From assembly GCA_963841705.1 (NCBI GenBank), contig CAWJDY010000057.1, positions 1-64,000 on the forward strand: DNA of 64,000 bases, in the 5' to 3' direction. Below the pieces are notes generated by a model. The model saw only the letters and a list, made by a program, of their open reading frames with translations. It was not told the DNA's origin and did no database searches. This DNA is from VAZQ01 sp963841705 (GTDB lineage Bacteria > Pseudomonadota > Alphaproteobacteria > Rhizobiales > Xanthobacteraceae). The position numbers and the translations under genes are program-made. Below are positions 9,209 to 17,324 of the stretch, in pieces. Position 1 is the stretch's first letter; each line of letters opens with the position of its first letter.

Positions 9209-9454
9209 ATGAAGACGACCATCGAGATCTCGGACGCGCTCCTGCGCGAGGTGCGCAGGCTCGCCGCGCGTGAGGGTGTTACTCTGCGGACACTGGTGGA
9301 ACGCGGGCTTCATTGCGTCCTCGCGGAGACCAAACACGCCGCTCCCTTCAAGTTGCGCCGCGCCAGCTTCAAGGGCAAAGGCCTGCAGCCTGCGCTGCGA
9401 GATGCTTCCTGGGAGAGGATCCGCGAGCTGGCCTACGGAGATCGCGGCGGGTGA
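9209..9454 (+). CDS. vapB: Type II antitoxin, VapB-like ribbon-helix-helix
   Basis: The 81-residue protein begins MKTTIEISDALLREVRRLAA, the beta-strand plus helix of a ribbon-helix-helix dimer that binds DNA, followed by a second helix (VTLRTLVERGLHCVL). The C-terminal half (FKLRRASFKGKGLQPAL, then SWERIRELAYGDRGG) would be the toxin-neutralising tail. The stop codon overlaps the GTG start of the PIN toxin gene (GTGA), the usual coupling in these pairs. A perfect palindrome lies just upstream. The symbol is used in the family sense. Confidence 0.85.
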   Translation: MKTTIEISDALLREVRRLAAREGVTLRTLVERGLHCVLAETKHAAPFKLRRASFKGKGLQPALRDASWERIRELAYGDRGG

Positions 9455-9891
9455 TTGCTGTCGATACCAACATTCTGGTGTACGCCCACCGCGCCGATTT
9501 ACATTTTCACCCAGCGGCGTCGCCGCGTTTGCGGGAGCTTGCGGAAGGACGGGCCACCTGGGCCATTCCTTGGCCATGCCTGCATGAGTTTCTCGCTGTG
9601 GTGACGCACCCGCGTATCTACGCCCCACCCACACCGCTGCTCCGCGCCTTGGACCAGGTCGATGCCTGGCTACAATCGCCTTCGCTCACGCTTTTGGCGG
9701 AGACCGCGGGGCACTGGACCGCGTTGCGCCCGCTGCTCGTGGATGGGCGGATTGCGGGGCCCCAGGTACACGATGCGCGGGTCGCGGCGCTCTGCCGCGT
9801 ACACGGCGTGCGCGAGCTTTGGTCGGCCGATCGCGACTTCAGCCGTTTCGCCGGGCTCTCCGTAGTAAACCCTCTGGTCCCGGTCCAGTAA
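9451..9891 (+). CDS. vapC: PIN-domain ribonuclease toxin, VapC-like
   Basis: The GTG start overlapping the antitoxin stop gives a 146-residue protein beginning with IAVDTNILVYAHRAD. The PIN acidic residues are present: Asp in VDTNILVY, Glu in PCLHEFLAVV, Asp in VHDARVAAL and Asp in LWSADRDFSRF. VapC toxins cleave tRNA or rRNA when not bound by antitoxin; the target here is unknown. A longer frame open upstream overlaps the antitoxin out of frame and is not used. The pair separates the amidase from the convergent racemase-like gene. Confidence 0.87.
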   Translation: MIAVDTNILVYAHRADLHFHPAASPRLRELAEGRATWAIPWPCLHEFLAVVTHPRIYAPPTPLLRALDQVDAWLQSPSLTLLAETAGHWTALRPLLVDGRIAGPQVHDARVAALCRVHGVRELWSADRDFSRFAGLSVVNPLVPVQ

Positions 9892-9910
9892 GCAGCCGCC
9901 CCGATCGCGG

Positions 9911-9952
9911 GGGTTACGCTTCCGAGCGGGCGCGGCCCGCTCCGGGTAACCC
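9911..9952. terminator. Strong nested hairpin between convergent genes
   Basis: Outer arms GGGTTAC and GTAACCC enclose a perfect eight-base stem GAGCGGGC-GCG-GCCCGCTC. It sits between the end of the toxin gene and the end of the racemase-like gene, which converge. There is no T-tract, so it may be a repeat palindrome (family I resembles it) that also limits read-through rather than a classical intrinsic terminator. Confidence 0.5.
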
Positions 9953-9955
9953 GCC

Positions 9956-10669
9956 CTACACGTGGAACAGCTTGCCGAGCCCGCCAATCGGCTCAGTCAC
10001 TCCGAGCGCCCGCAGGCTCGCCCAGAGCAAGGCCTGGTTGCTGCTCACGACCGGACGGCCGATCTCCCGCTCAAGACGGTCGATGATGGGGAAGGTCTGC
10101 ACATCCGTCGCCAGCAGGCACACTGCATCCACCCCTCCTGCGGCGACCCCGCGCCCTGCGCCCAGGATCTGATCAGGGGAGAGCCCGCGCACCGCCGCAA
10201 CATCACGGACGGGCGTGCCTGCGATCTTCGTGACCTCGAACCCGCCGGCGGAAAAAAACGCGGGCAGAAGCGCGTTGAGATCTTCAGGATAAGGCGTCAC
10301 CAGCGCTAGCCTTCTGGCACCCAGTGCGGCCAAGGCGTCCCTGAGCGCTCCATTCGCGGAGGTCACTCCTTTGCGCGCGTTATTGGCGAACCGCGCCAGC
10401 AGACCGCGTTCCCAATCCCATCCTTTCACGATCGTGCTGGCCATGCAGCAATAGCAGATGAAGTCCACCCCGGTCTGGCGCAGCAGGTCCGCGGCAGCCT
10501 CGGCGTCGCCAACCATTTTGCGCAAGAGCTCCGGCGTCAGCTCGCCTTCGACGCGCATGCGCGTCTCGTATGCGGTTACACCATCGGGCAGCACGGAATA
10601 GAATTCCGGCAGGATGACCGTGTTGTTGGATGGCACGATCAGCCCGATCATGCCGCGCGCACCGAGCAT
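9956..10669 (-). CDS. Asp/Glu racemase superfamily protein, maleate isomerase / arylmalonate decarboxylase type
   Basis: This 237-residue cytoplasmic enzyme has the two-cysteine architecture of the group: the first cysteine block CYCCMAST at residues 72-79 and the second in VCLLATDVQTF at about Cys184. The N-terminal IGLIVPSNNTVILPEF and ERALVTPYPEDLN-like segment (LALVTPYPEDLNALL) match maleate isomerases and arylmalonate decarboxylases. Whether it racemises, isomerises or decarboxylates cannot be told. AGGTGAGCG before the ATG is a good ribosome site. It directly follows the allantoinase-like gene on the same strand, so the two probably form an operon for cyclic amide or dicarboxylate metabolism. 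Confidence 0.8.
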   Translation of the reverse strand: MLGARGMIGLIVPSNNTVILPEFYSVLPDGVTAYETRMRVEGELTPELLRKMVGDAEAAADLLRQTGVDFICYCCMASTIVKGWDWERGLLARFANNARKGVTSANGALRDALAALGARRLALVTPYPEDLNALLPAFFSAGGFEVTKIAGTPVRDVAAVRGLSPDQILGAGRGVAAGGVDAVCLLATDVQTFPIIDRLEREIGRPVVSSNQALLWASLRALGVTEPIGGLGKLFHV

Positions 10670-10679
10670 CGCTCACCTC

Positions 10680-12074
10680 CTATGCAGGGGCGGGTTTGAA
10701 ACCCGGCCCTACAGCTACGGCCGCGATGCTACAACGGCGCAGAAGGCGGCCACGCGGGGCGTCTTCGTCGATCATCCCGTCGGCGTAAACGGTGCGGCCG
10801 CGCACCATGGTCAGATCGACGCGGGCGGTCACCCGCCGTCCATGAAACGGCGAATACTTGGCTTTGGAGAGGAACGCTGCGGCGTCGATGACCTCGTCCA
10901 CGTGATCGTCGACGATAACGAGATCGGCATCGAGCCCGGGCGCAAGCGCGCCTTTGCGGTCGCTTAATCCGAACAGGCGTGCGGGCGTTTCAGAAACGAG
11001 CTGAACGAAGGCCTGCTCAGCGAGCCCACGCCGCCGGAATTCAGAGAGAATGGCGGGCAGAAATGTCTCCAGGCCGGGGAAACCGGGCACTGCTTTGCGC
11101 AGGTCCTCGCGCCCCGCCTCCTTCTCGTCAGCGTGATGGGGAGCATGATCGCTCCCGATGGTCGCAATGTCTCCGTGCTCGATCGCTTTCCAGAGTGCGT
11201 CCACATCTGCGGCCGTGCGCAATGGCGGCATGATCAGCCCCTGCGGCCCCCAGCGCATGAAATCCTGCATCGTCAAGACGAGATGGTGCGGGGTGGCTTC
11301 CGCGGTCAGGAGCTCAGGCATGCGGCGGCGCAACTCGCCAATGACGAGGGCAGTGAGCGCGGTGGAAGCTTGCCGCACGTGCACCGGGCAGCGCCGCGCC
11401 GCAGCCAATGACAGCACGGAAATCAGCGATCCGGCTTCGACCTCGGCCGGGTGCGCCCGCGCGATCGCTTCGGCATCGCCCCCGCAATCGAGCGCGGCGC
11501 AGATCTCGGGATCGTCGGGGTAGACGCCCATGAGGCCGCCCGCTGCCGCGACGGCGCGAAACAGCGCATCCTGCATCGCGCGTTCGCGCGTGACCAGGAG
11601 AGGCGGCCCACCGCCCAGAAACAGCTCGAACGAGACCGCCCCGCGCTCCGCGAGCGCCGGGATGTTTTCCAGGCTCGACGCCTGGGCGAGCGCCTCGATG
11701 GCGAAATCGACGATGCTCTTTTGTCCCGCCGCGGCAGCAGCATCGAAGGCGCTCACGCTGTCGATCACCGGCACCGTGTTCGGCATCGCCATGATGGTGG
11801 TCACCCCTGCGCGCGCCGCCGCATGCGAGGCGGAGCGAAAATCCTCCTTGTAGGCCTGCCCGGGGTCGCGCGTATGTACGTGGGAATCGACGAGGCCGGG
11901 GATGACCAGCCGTTCCGCCGCATCAACCACCTCTGCGGCGGTTGCCGTGCCATGCGGCGCGATGGCGACGATCTGCTCGCCCGCAATGACGAGGTCTGCT
12001 GGCCGCGTGCCGGAGGGTGTAACAACGCGGCTGCCGCGCACGATCCGACGGCGCTTTGCATCACGGGACGGCAT
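10680..12074 (-). CDS. Cyclic amidohydrolase, allantoinase/dihydroorotase family
   Basis: The 464-residue protein belongs to the urease-related amidohydrolases that open cyclic amides such as allantoin, hydantoins or dihydroorotate. It has the metal-binding DSHVHTRDPG near the N-terminus, PHHLVLT, and GSDHAPHH with the catalytic Asp. The carboxylated Lys position is not obvious by eye. The last ten codons (VAVGPGFKPAPA) and the stop are encoded by a family D palindrome, an acquired tail. The annotated ATG also lies within a palindrome (TCACGGGA-CGGCA-TCCCGTGA), so the true start could be the GTG eleven codons inside. Substrate is not assignable; the nearby M20 amidase suggests a two-step ring opening and decarbamoylation. 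Confidence 0.83.
   Translation of the reverse strand: MPSRDAKRRRIVRGSRVVTPSGTRPADLVIAGEQIVAIAPHGTATAAEVVDAAERLVIPGLVDSHVHTRDPGQAYKEDFRSASHAAARAGVTTIMAMPNTVPVIDSVSAFDAAAAAGQKSIVDFAIEALAQASSLENIPALAERGAVSFELFLGGGPPLLVTRERAMQDALFRAVAAAGGLMGVYPDDPEICAALDCGGDAEAIARAHPAEVEAGSLISVLSLAAARRCPVHVRQASTALTALVIGELRRRMPELLTAEATPHHLVLTMQDFMRWGPQGLIMPPLRTAADVDALWKAIEHGDIATIGSDHAPHHADEKEAGREDLRKAVPGFPGLETFLPAILSEFRRRGLAEQAFVQLVSETPARLFGLSDRKGALAPGLDADLVIVDDHVDEVIDAAAFLSKAKYSPFHGRRVTARVDLTMVRGRTVYADGMIDEDAPRGRLLRRCSIAAVAVGPGFKPAPA
10684..10713. repeat. Palindromic repeat family D, copy 2, overlapping a coding end
   Basis: GCAGGGGCGGG-TTTGAAA-CCCGGCCCTAC lies across the 3' end of the cyclic amidohydrolase gene, which reads through it in frame and stops immediately after it. 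The translation is the family's typical GFKPAPA peptide. Confidence 0.85.
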
Positions 12075-12236
12075 CCCGTGACATTAGCTCACGGTGTGAG
12101 CCCGCCTCCACTCCCGGGATGACAGCCCAAATACGATAACCGTGCCTGAAAGGCGAAGCACGCCGCGCTTGCGAGTTGACGCGCCGGGCGCGTTGGCGCG
12201 ACCATGAGCGTCGGCATCACCAGGAAGAGGACAGCA

Positions 12237-13268
12237 ATGCTGGGCAGCAGCAAAATCCGGGCTCTGAGCTCCGGTCTCGTGATCGCGGCACTGACCGCAG
12301 CTCCAGTTGAGGCGCAGCAGACCAAGAGCATCCGCCTGGTCCTGGATTGGGCATTTCAGGGCCAGCAGGGCATATTCACCGTTCCCGTAAGCGACGGCAC
12401 CTTTGCGCGGTATCATCTCAACGTGACGGTGGACCGCGGGGTTGGCTCCGGCGACACGGTCAGCAAGGTCGCGAGCGGCGCCTACGATATCGGCCAGGCC
12501 GATCTCTATTCCATGGTCCGCTTCATGGGCGAGAATCCGGGCCGCCCGCTCATCGCCGTGTTCATGGTGAACGACAAGTCCGCGCTCGCGGTCGAGACCA
12601 TGGCGAAGAGCAACATCGTGAAACCCCAGGATCTCAATGGCAGAAGCATCGCCGCCCCCGCCGGCGATGCAAGCCGTCAGCTCTTTCCGCTGTTTGCGAC
12701 CGTCAATGGCATCGATCAGAGCTCGATCAAATGGCTCAATGTCTCGCCGGAGCTGCGCGAGCCCATGCTGATCAGGGGCGAGGCGGATGCGGTGAGCGGG
12801 AACGTGCCTACGGTGCTGATCAATATGCAGGCCGTCAACATCCCCAGCGATGCCGTGCGGGTCATGGCCTACGCCAACTATGGCGTCGGGCTCTACGGCC
12901 TTGCCCTCATCACCCGGCCGGAATTTGCCGAGCAGAATCCGGACGCGGTGCGCGACTTCATTCGCGGCACGGTGCACGGGCTCAATCGCATGATCCAGGA
13001 CCCCGCTGCGGCCGTGGCGTCGGTCAAGACGCGCGATCCGCTCCTCAATGACAAGGTCGAGCGCGACCGTATCAAGATGACGCTCGACTACGGCATCATC
13101 ACCCCCAACGTGCTCGAGCATGGCTACAGCAATGTCGACATGGCACGGCTCGCGAGCACGCTGGCGCAGGTCGCTCCCGCCTTCAACATGAAGACCACGC
13201 CTGCCGCATCACAGGTGTACACGGACAAATATCTGCCGGCGCGCGACGAGCTGAAGGTGGCGCGGTGA
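12237..13268 (+). CDS. NMT1/THI5-like ABC transporter substrate-binding protein
   Basis: The 343-residue protein has a signal peptide (LSSGLVIAALTAAPVEAQQ) and should bind its ligand in the periplasm. The mature part shows the SsuA/ThiY-type pattern: IRLVLDWAFQGQQGIF, YDIGQADLYSM, the DLNGRSIAAPAGDASRQLF segment and ALITRPEFAEQNPDAVRDF. Ligands of the family include thiamine precursors, sulfonates, pyrimidines and nitriles; none can be chosen here. The start used has AGGAAGAGG eight bases upstream; an in-frame ATG eleven codons earlier lacks one. No permease or ATPase gene is adjacent, so it may serve components encoded elsewhere. It diverges from the cyclic amidohydrolase operon. Confidence 0.82.
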   Translation: MLGSSKIRALSSGLVIAALTAAPVEAQQTKSIRLVLDWAFQGQQGIFTVPVSDGTFARYHLNVTVDRGVGSGDTVSKVASGAYDIGQADLYSMVRFMGENPGRPLIAVFMVNDKSALAVETMAKSNIVKPQDLNGRSIAAPAGDASRQLFPLFATVNGIDQSSIKWLNVSPELREPMLIRGEADAVSGNVPTVLINMQAVNIPSDAVRVMAYANYGVGLYGLALITRPEFAEQNPDAVRDFIRGTVHGLNRMIQDPAAAVASVKTRDPLLNDKVERDRIKMTLDYGIITPNVLEHGYSNVDMARLASTLAQVAPAFNMKTTPAASQVYTDKYLPARDELKVAR

Positions 13269-13325
13269 CCAGGACCGGCATTTCGGTGAAGTGTGCTCGC
13301 GGCACGCCGCAGACTCACTCTGCTC

Positions 13326-13600
13326 CCTCCCCCCTTTGTGGTCAGGGCTATCGCATTTGACCCTAAGGACCGTGTGTCACGCCCCACAGCAAACATCCAT
13401 GCCTGTCATTCCGGCCGAGCGAGCCGGGCTTCGCCCGGCAAGCGAGAGCCGGAATCCAGTAATCACAGCAGCTCGTTCATTCACGCCGGGCGTGGATTAC
13501 TGGGTCCCGGCTCGCGCGAGCCCGGTTTAAGCCGGGCTCGCTTGGCCGGGACGACAGCCCATATGCGATAGCCCTGCCCACAAGGCCCACAAGGGGGGAG
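13326..13600. repeat. Nested palindromic repeat family B, copy 1
   Basis: This element occupies most of the 375-base space between the binding-protein gene and the cyclodeaminase-like gene. Three shells can be read. The outer shell is CTCCCCCCTTTGTGG / CCACAAGGGGGGAG. The second is CAGGGCTATCGCATTTG / CATATGCGATAGCCCTG. The core runs from GTCATTCCGGCCGAGCGAGC to GCTCGCTTGGCCGGGACGAC, with hairpin GCCGGGCTTCGCCCGGC and inner pair GAATCCAGTAATCAC / GTGGATTACTGGGTC. A second copy lies at about 61 kb. No gene was seen in the remaining bases of this space. Confidence 0.85.
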
Positions 13601-13643
13601 CGGATCGCGGGCGTTGCCGGTTTTCTGCGTCGACACCACCGCT

Positions 13644-14645
13644 CTAATCTCCCCCGATCTCCACCTGCGTCCCAAGCCCCAACTGCGCCGCGCGCTGGGC
13701 GATGCGTTGCGCCGTCACAAGATCCTGGATGGGCACGCCGATCGACTTGTAGACGGTGATCTCGTCATCGCGCTCGCGCGCGGGTCTCTCGCCCATGACG
13801 ACCTCGGCAAGCTCGGCGACCTGCTCGCGCCCGATCACCCCCTCGGCCAAGGGAATGACAAAGTCGCCGGCCTGATCGAGGCAATCGGCGCGGCTGTCGA
13901 TTACCCGCCTGGACGCACGCTGGATCGTCGCACTGTCCAGTTCCCGGGTCGTGGCCTGATGCGCACCGACTGCTGCTACGAAAGTGCCCGGCCGCAGCCA
14001 CGTACCGTCAACCACCGGGGTCGACGAGGTCGTGGCGGCCACCACGATATCGGCGTGCCGCAGCGCTTGCTCGCACGATGAGACAACCCGGATGTCGCGT
14101 GGGATCCGGCCGCCTGCACCAGCCAGATCCGCAATAAACTGCTCCGCACGCGCGCTGCTGCGCGCCGAGAGGAACACCGTTTCAAGCGCGAAGGCCTCGG
14201 CTAGCGCGGCAAGCTGGTTGCGCGCAACACGCCCTGCGCCAATGAGGGCGAGAACCGTGCTGTTCGCACGCGCGAGGTAGCGCGCCGCGAGCGCAGTGCC
14301 AGCCCCGGTGCGCAGATCGGTCAGGTAGCCCGCTTCCAGCACCGCCTGCGGATGGCCGCTCGTCCCGTCGAACAGGCAGACGAGCCCGCTCATGCGGGCA
14401 AGCCCGCGCTTGTGGTTGTCGTAAAAATCGGAGATGACCTTGACACCGTAGCCGGCGCCATTGCGCAGGAAGCAGGGGTTGAAGATGGCGACACCCGGGG
14501 GCGCTTCCGACGATACGAAGCTGCGCAACCCCTGGACCGAGCGGCCCTGCGCGAGCAGCCTGAAGGCTTGCGCCTGAACCTCGATCGCGCCCGCCATGTC
14601 GAGAGCCGCGCGGCAATCGGCTTGCGCCAGGATGCGAAGCTTCAT
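13644..14645 (-). CDS. Ornithine cyclodeaminase / mu-crystallin family protein
   Basis: The 333 residues fit the family, whose members are NAD(P)-dependent cyclodeaminases, ketimine reductases or amino acid dehydrogenases. Visible features are GYGVKVISDFYDN with the substrate-binding Lys, GYLTDLRTGAGTALAARY, the dinucleotide-binding ALIGAGRVARNQ, ATTSSTPVVDGTWLRPGTF and the C-terminal YKSIGVPIQDLVTAQ. The specific substrate is unknown. It is transcribed away from the chlorohydrolase-like amidohydrolase with only 23 bases between the two start codons, so its promoter must lie within the neighbour's coding region or the signals overlap heavily. Confidence 0.88.
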   Translation of the reverse strand: MKLRILAQADCRAALDMAGAIEVQAQAFRLLAQGRSVQGLRSFVSSEAPPGVAIFNPCFLRNGAGYGVKVISDFYDNHKRGLARMSGLVCLFDGTSGHPQAVLEAGYLTDLRTGAGTALAARYLARANSTVLALIGAGRVARNQLAALAEAFALETVFLSARSSARAEQFIADLAGAGGRIPRDIRVVSSCEQALRHADIVVAATTSSTPVVDGTWLRPGTFVAAVGAHQATTRELDSATIQRASRRVIDSRADCLDQAGDFVIPLAEGVIGREQVAELAEVVMGERPARERDDEITVYKSIGVPIQDLVTAQRIAQRAAQLGLGTQVEIGGD

Positions 14646-14668
14646 TGGTCTTTCACGGAGGTTGCCTC

Positions 14669-16237
14669 ATGCCCAACCCTGGCGCCGCCGGCGTCATCCT
14701 CATCCGGAACGGACGCGTCTACGATCACGGCGGCGACGTGGATTTCCCGCCCATCGCCGATCTCCTCATCATCGATGGGATGATCGCCGCGGTTCGCAGC
14801 GGAATCGCTGCATCCGTCGAGCGCGGCGAGGCTGTGGCCGAGCTGGGCGCGCGCAGGATCGATCACACCATCGACGCGACCGAGAAGCTGTTGATGCCGG
14901 GCTTTGTCAACGCGCATTACCACTCCCACGACGTCCTGCTCAAAGGCTGCTTCGAGACAATCCCGCTCGAGCTCTGGATGCTCAACGCGCTGCCTCCGGC
15001 CTATCCCAAACGTAGCACAGCCGAGATTCGCGCCCGCACCCTGCTCGGCGCGCTGGAATGTCTGCGCAGCGGCATGACCACCGTTCAGGACCTCGCGACC
15101 ATCTACCCCTTTGACGAGCAGCACCTCGATGCGATTCTCCAGGCCTACGAAGACATCGGCATCCGTTGCGTCTTTGCGCTGCAGTTTGCCGACACCCCGG
15201 GGGCGAAGGCGATGCCGTTCTGGGAGGAGGTCGCTCCCGCGGAACAACGAGCTGCGCTCTCAGGGTCAGTCGAGCCATTTCGGGGCATCGATCTCGCAGC
15301 GCTGCTCCAAGATATCCTGAAGGCCCAAAAATCCCGTCATCCCCGCATCACCCTGGCGCTGGGTCCCACCAGCCCGGAGCGCTGTACACCCGAGCTGTTG
15401 AGCAAGCTCGCCGAGCTCTCCAGCGCCGAGCAAGTCCCGGTCTACACCCACATCTATGAATCGCGGCCGATGACGCTGATCGCACGCCAAACTCACGCTT
15501 CGGACGGCGGTTCTCTGGTGAACTATCTCCGGCGCGTCGGGCTGCTGACGCCGAGGATGAATCTCGCCCACAGCGTGTGGATGTCGCGGCCGGAGATCGA
15601 TGCCCTTGCCGAAGCGGGCACCAAGGTCGTGCTCAACCCGGTGGGCAATCTCAAGACCCGCAGCGGCGTTGCGCCGATCCGCACCTATTTGCGCAAGAAC
15701 GTGGGAGTGGCGCTTGGCTGCGACAACTGCAGCTGCAGCGATGCCCAGAACATGTTCCAGTCCATGAAGCTGTTTGCCGGTCTCGCTGCGGTCACGCATC
15801 CCGATCCCGGTCCACCGACCGCGGCCGACGCGATCTGGTCGGCAACCGTCGGTGGCGCGCGCAGCGCGGGCCTCGAACGGAGGATCGGCGCATTACGGCC
15901 GGGCATGGCGGCGGACTTGTTCATTCTCGATCTCACCGACCCGTCGTTTGTGCCGCTCAACAGCGTGGCGCGCCAGGTCGTATTCACGGAGGGCGGCCGC
16001 GGCGTGGAAACCGTCATCGTCGATGGGCGCGTCGTGGTGAAGGACCGCAGGATCACCACCATCGACGAGCGCGCCTTGCGCGAGGAGATCGCCGGGCTGA
16101 TGAAAGTACTGCGCAAGGATATCGCTGCGGTGGTCAAGCGCAACGATGCCATGCTGCCCTATCTGATGGAGGCACAGCGCCGGACGTGGCAGGTCGATAT
16201 CGGCGTGTATCGGTATGTGGGCGATGCGGCAGATTGA
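14669..16237 (+). CDS. Chlorohydrolase-like amidohydrolase (guanine deaminase / atrazine chlorohydrolase group)
   Basis: The 522-residue protein is a metal-dependent hydrolase or deaminase of the TrzN/AtzA/SsnA group. Metal ligands are in MPGFVNAHYHSHDVLLKG, the His of PVYTHIYESR, the His of MNLAHSVWM, and the Asp of ALGCDNCSCSDAQNMF. The usual C-terminal cap is present (GALRPGMAADLFILDL, then VIVDGRVVVKDRR). The substrate cannot be inferred. The start is the ATG preceded by CACGGAGGTTGCCTC; an ATG 24 bases earlier overlaps the divergent gene's start. The TRAP transporter that follows on the same strand may import its substrate. Confidence 0.85.
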   Translation: MPNPGAAGVILIRNGRVYDHGGDVDFPPIADLLIIDGMIAAVRSGIAASVERGEAVAELGARRIDHTIDATEKLLMPGFVNAHYHSHDVLLKGCFETIPLELWMLNALPPAYPKRSTAEIRARTLLGALECLRSGMTTVQDLATIYPFDEQHLDAILQAYEDIGIRCVFALQFADTPGAKAMPFWEEVAPAEQRAALSGSVEPFRGIDLAALLQDILKAQKSRHPRITLALGPTSPERCTPELLSKLAELSSAEQVPVYTHIYESRPMTLIARQTHASDGGSLVNYLRRVGLLTPRMNLAHSVWMSRPEIDALAEAGTKVVLNPVGNLKTRSGVAPIRTYLRKNVGVALGCDNCSCSDAQNMFQSMKLFAGLAAVTHPDPGPPTAADAIWSATVGGARSAGLERRIGALRPGMAADLFILDLTDPSFVPLNSVARQVVFTEGGRGVETVIVDGRVVVKDRRITTIDERALREEIAGLMKVLRKDIAAVVKRNDAMLPYLMEAQRRTWQVDIGVYRYVGDAAD

Positions 16238-16340
16238 TGCGGGAACCTCCGGCATAATTCTTGCCTATTGCTGCACGATCTCAAGCTGCGCATCATGAAC
16301 GCCAGGCGTGGTCGAGCAGTTGAAAGAAGGTGGAAATCAC

Positions 16341-17324
16341 ATGCGCTACACAATGCAGGCGTTGCTCGCTCTCTTCCTGGTCGCGGGATTTGCAGGCTCG
16401 GCCTCTAGCCAGGACGTGCACAACCTGAAGATCGCCTGCGTTCTCGACGCGCAGCATCCCGTCGTGATCGGGGCGCGACAGATGGCAGAGCTGGTGGATA
16501 AGGAAAGCGGCGGCCGGCTCAAGATCACCGTCTATCCGTCGAGCCAGCTCGGCGGGCAACGCGAGGTCTTGCAGAACGTGCAGGCCGGTATCGTCGACGG
16601 CGTCATCGACGCGACCGCGACGCTTACCAATTTCGTGCCGCAGCTGGTGGTCGTCGATCTGCCTTACCTGGCAAAGGACCAGGCGGCGGCTTTCCGCCTG
16701 TTCGACAGCCCGGTGTTCGAGCAGGAGCTTGGCCGCCCGGCAGCCGCTGCCGGCTTTCACATCGTCCAGGTCTGGGAGATCACGTTCCGCAACGTCTATA
16801 CCCGCAGCCGGGCGATCAACAGCGTGGCGGATCTGAAAGGGCTCAAGATCCGGGTCATCCCGAGCCCCTCCTACATCGCGCTCTTCCGCGCCTTCGGCGC
16901 GGCGCCCACGCCCATGGCCTTCGGCGAGGTCTACACGGCGCTGCAACAAGGCGTCATCGACGGTGCCGAGAATGACAGCGTCACCTACCAGACGAGCAAG
17001 CACATCGAGGTCGCGCGCAATCTCGCCCTGACCAGCCACATGATGCTGGCGAACACGCTCTATATCAGCGAGCGCGTGTGGGAACGCCTGCCTGACGATC
17101 TCAAGGCGGTGATCAACAAAGCTTCCGGCGAGGCGCGCAAGACCGTTATCGCCGAGCGCACCAGCCGGGATGCCAAGGTGCTGGACCAGATTCGCGCCGC
17201 CGGAGCGAATGTCACGCAGCCTGATCTCGCACCTTTCACGGCGATCGGACAGCAGACCTACAAGGAGCTCGCCGATCGGCTTGGTCCCGACCTCGTCAAC
17301 CATATCGTTGCGGCTGCGAAATGA
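16341..17324 (+). CDS. TRAP transporter substrate-binding protein, DctP family
   Basis: The 327-residue periplasmic receptor starts with a signal peptide (MRYTMQALLALFLVAGFAG, SASSQ). Typical DctP blocks are IACVLDAQHPVVIGARQMAE, YPSSQLGGQREVLQNVQAG, FRNVYTRSRAINSVADLKG and the ligand-anchoring region LKIRVIPSPSYIALFRAFGA with its conserved Arg, then VIDGAEND. TRAP receptors bind carboxylates or other organic anions and hand them to the membrane subunits. GAAGGTGGAAATCAC precedes the ATG. The stop overlaps the small membrane subunit gene. The neighbouring amidohydrolase suggests an amide or imide carboxylate as ligand, which is speculative. Confidence 0.92.
   Translation: MRYTMQALLALFLVAGFAGSASSQDVHNLKIACVLDAQHPVVIGARQMAELVDKESGGRLKITVYPSSQLGGQREVLQNVQAGIVDGVIDATATLTNFVPQLVVVDLPYLAKDQAAAFRLFDSPVFEQELGRPAAAAGFHIVQVWEITFRNVYTRSRAINSVADLKGLKIRVIPSPSYIALFRAFGAAPTPMAFGEVYTALQQGVIDGAENDSVTYQTSKHIEVARNLALTSHMMLANTLYISERVWERLPDDLKAVINKASGEARKTVIAERTSRDAKVLDQIRAAGANVTQPDLAPFTAIGQQTYKELADRLGPDLVNHIVAAAK

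Noticed and set aside
9313..9450. Longer N-terminus for the first PIN toxin
   Set aside because: The extra codons lie out of frame over the antitoxin gene; the GTG overlapping its stop gives a standard PIN start.
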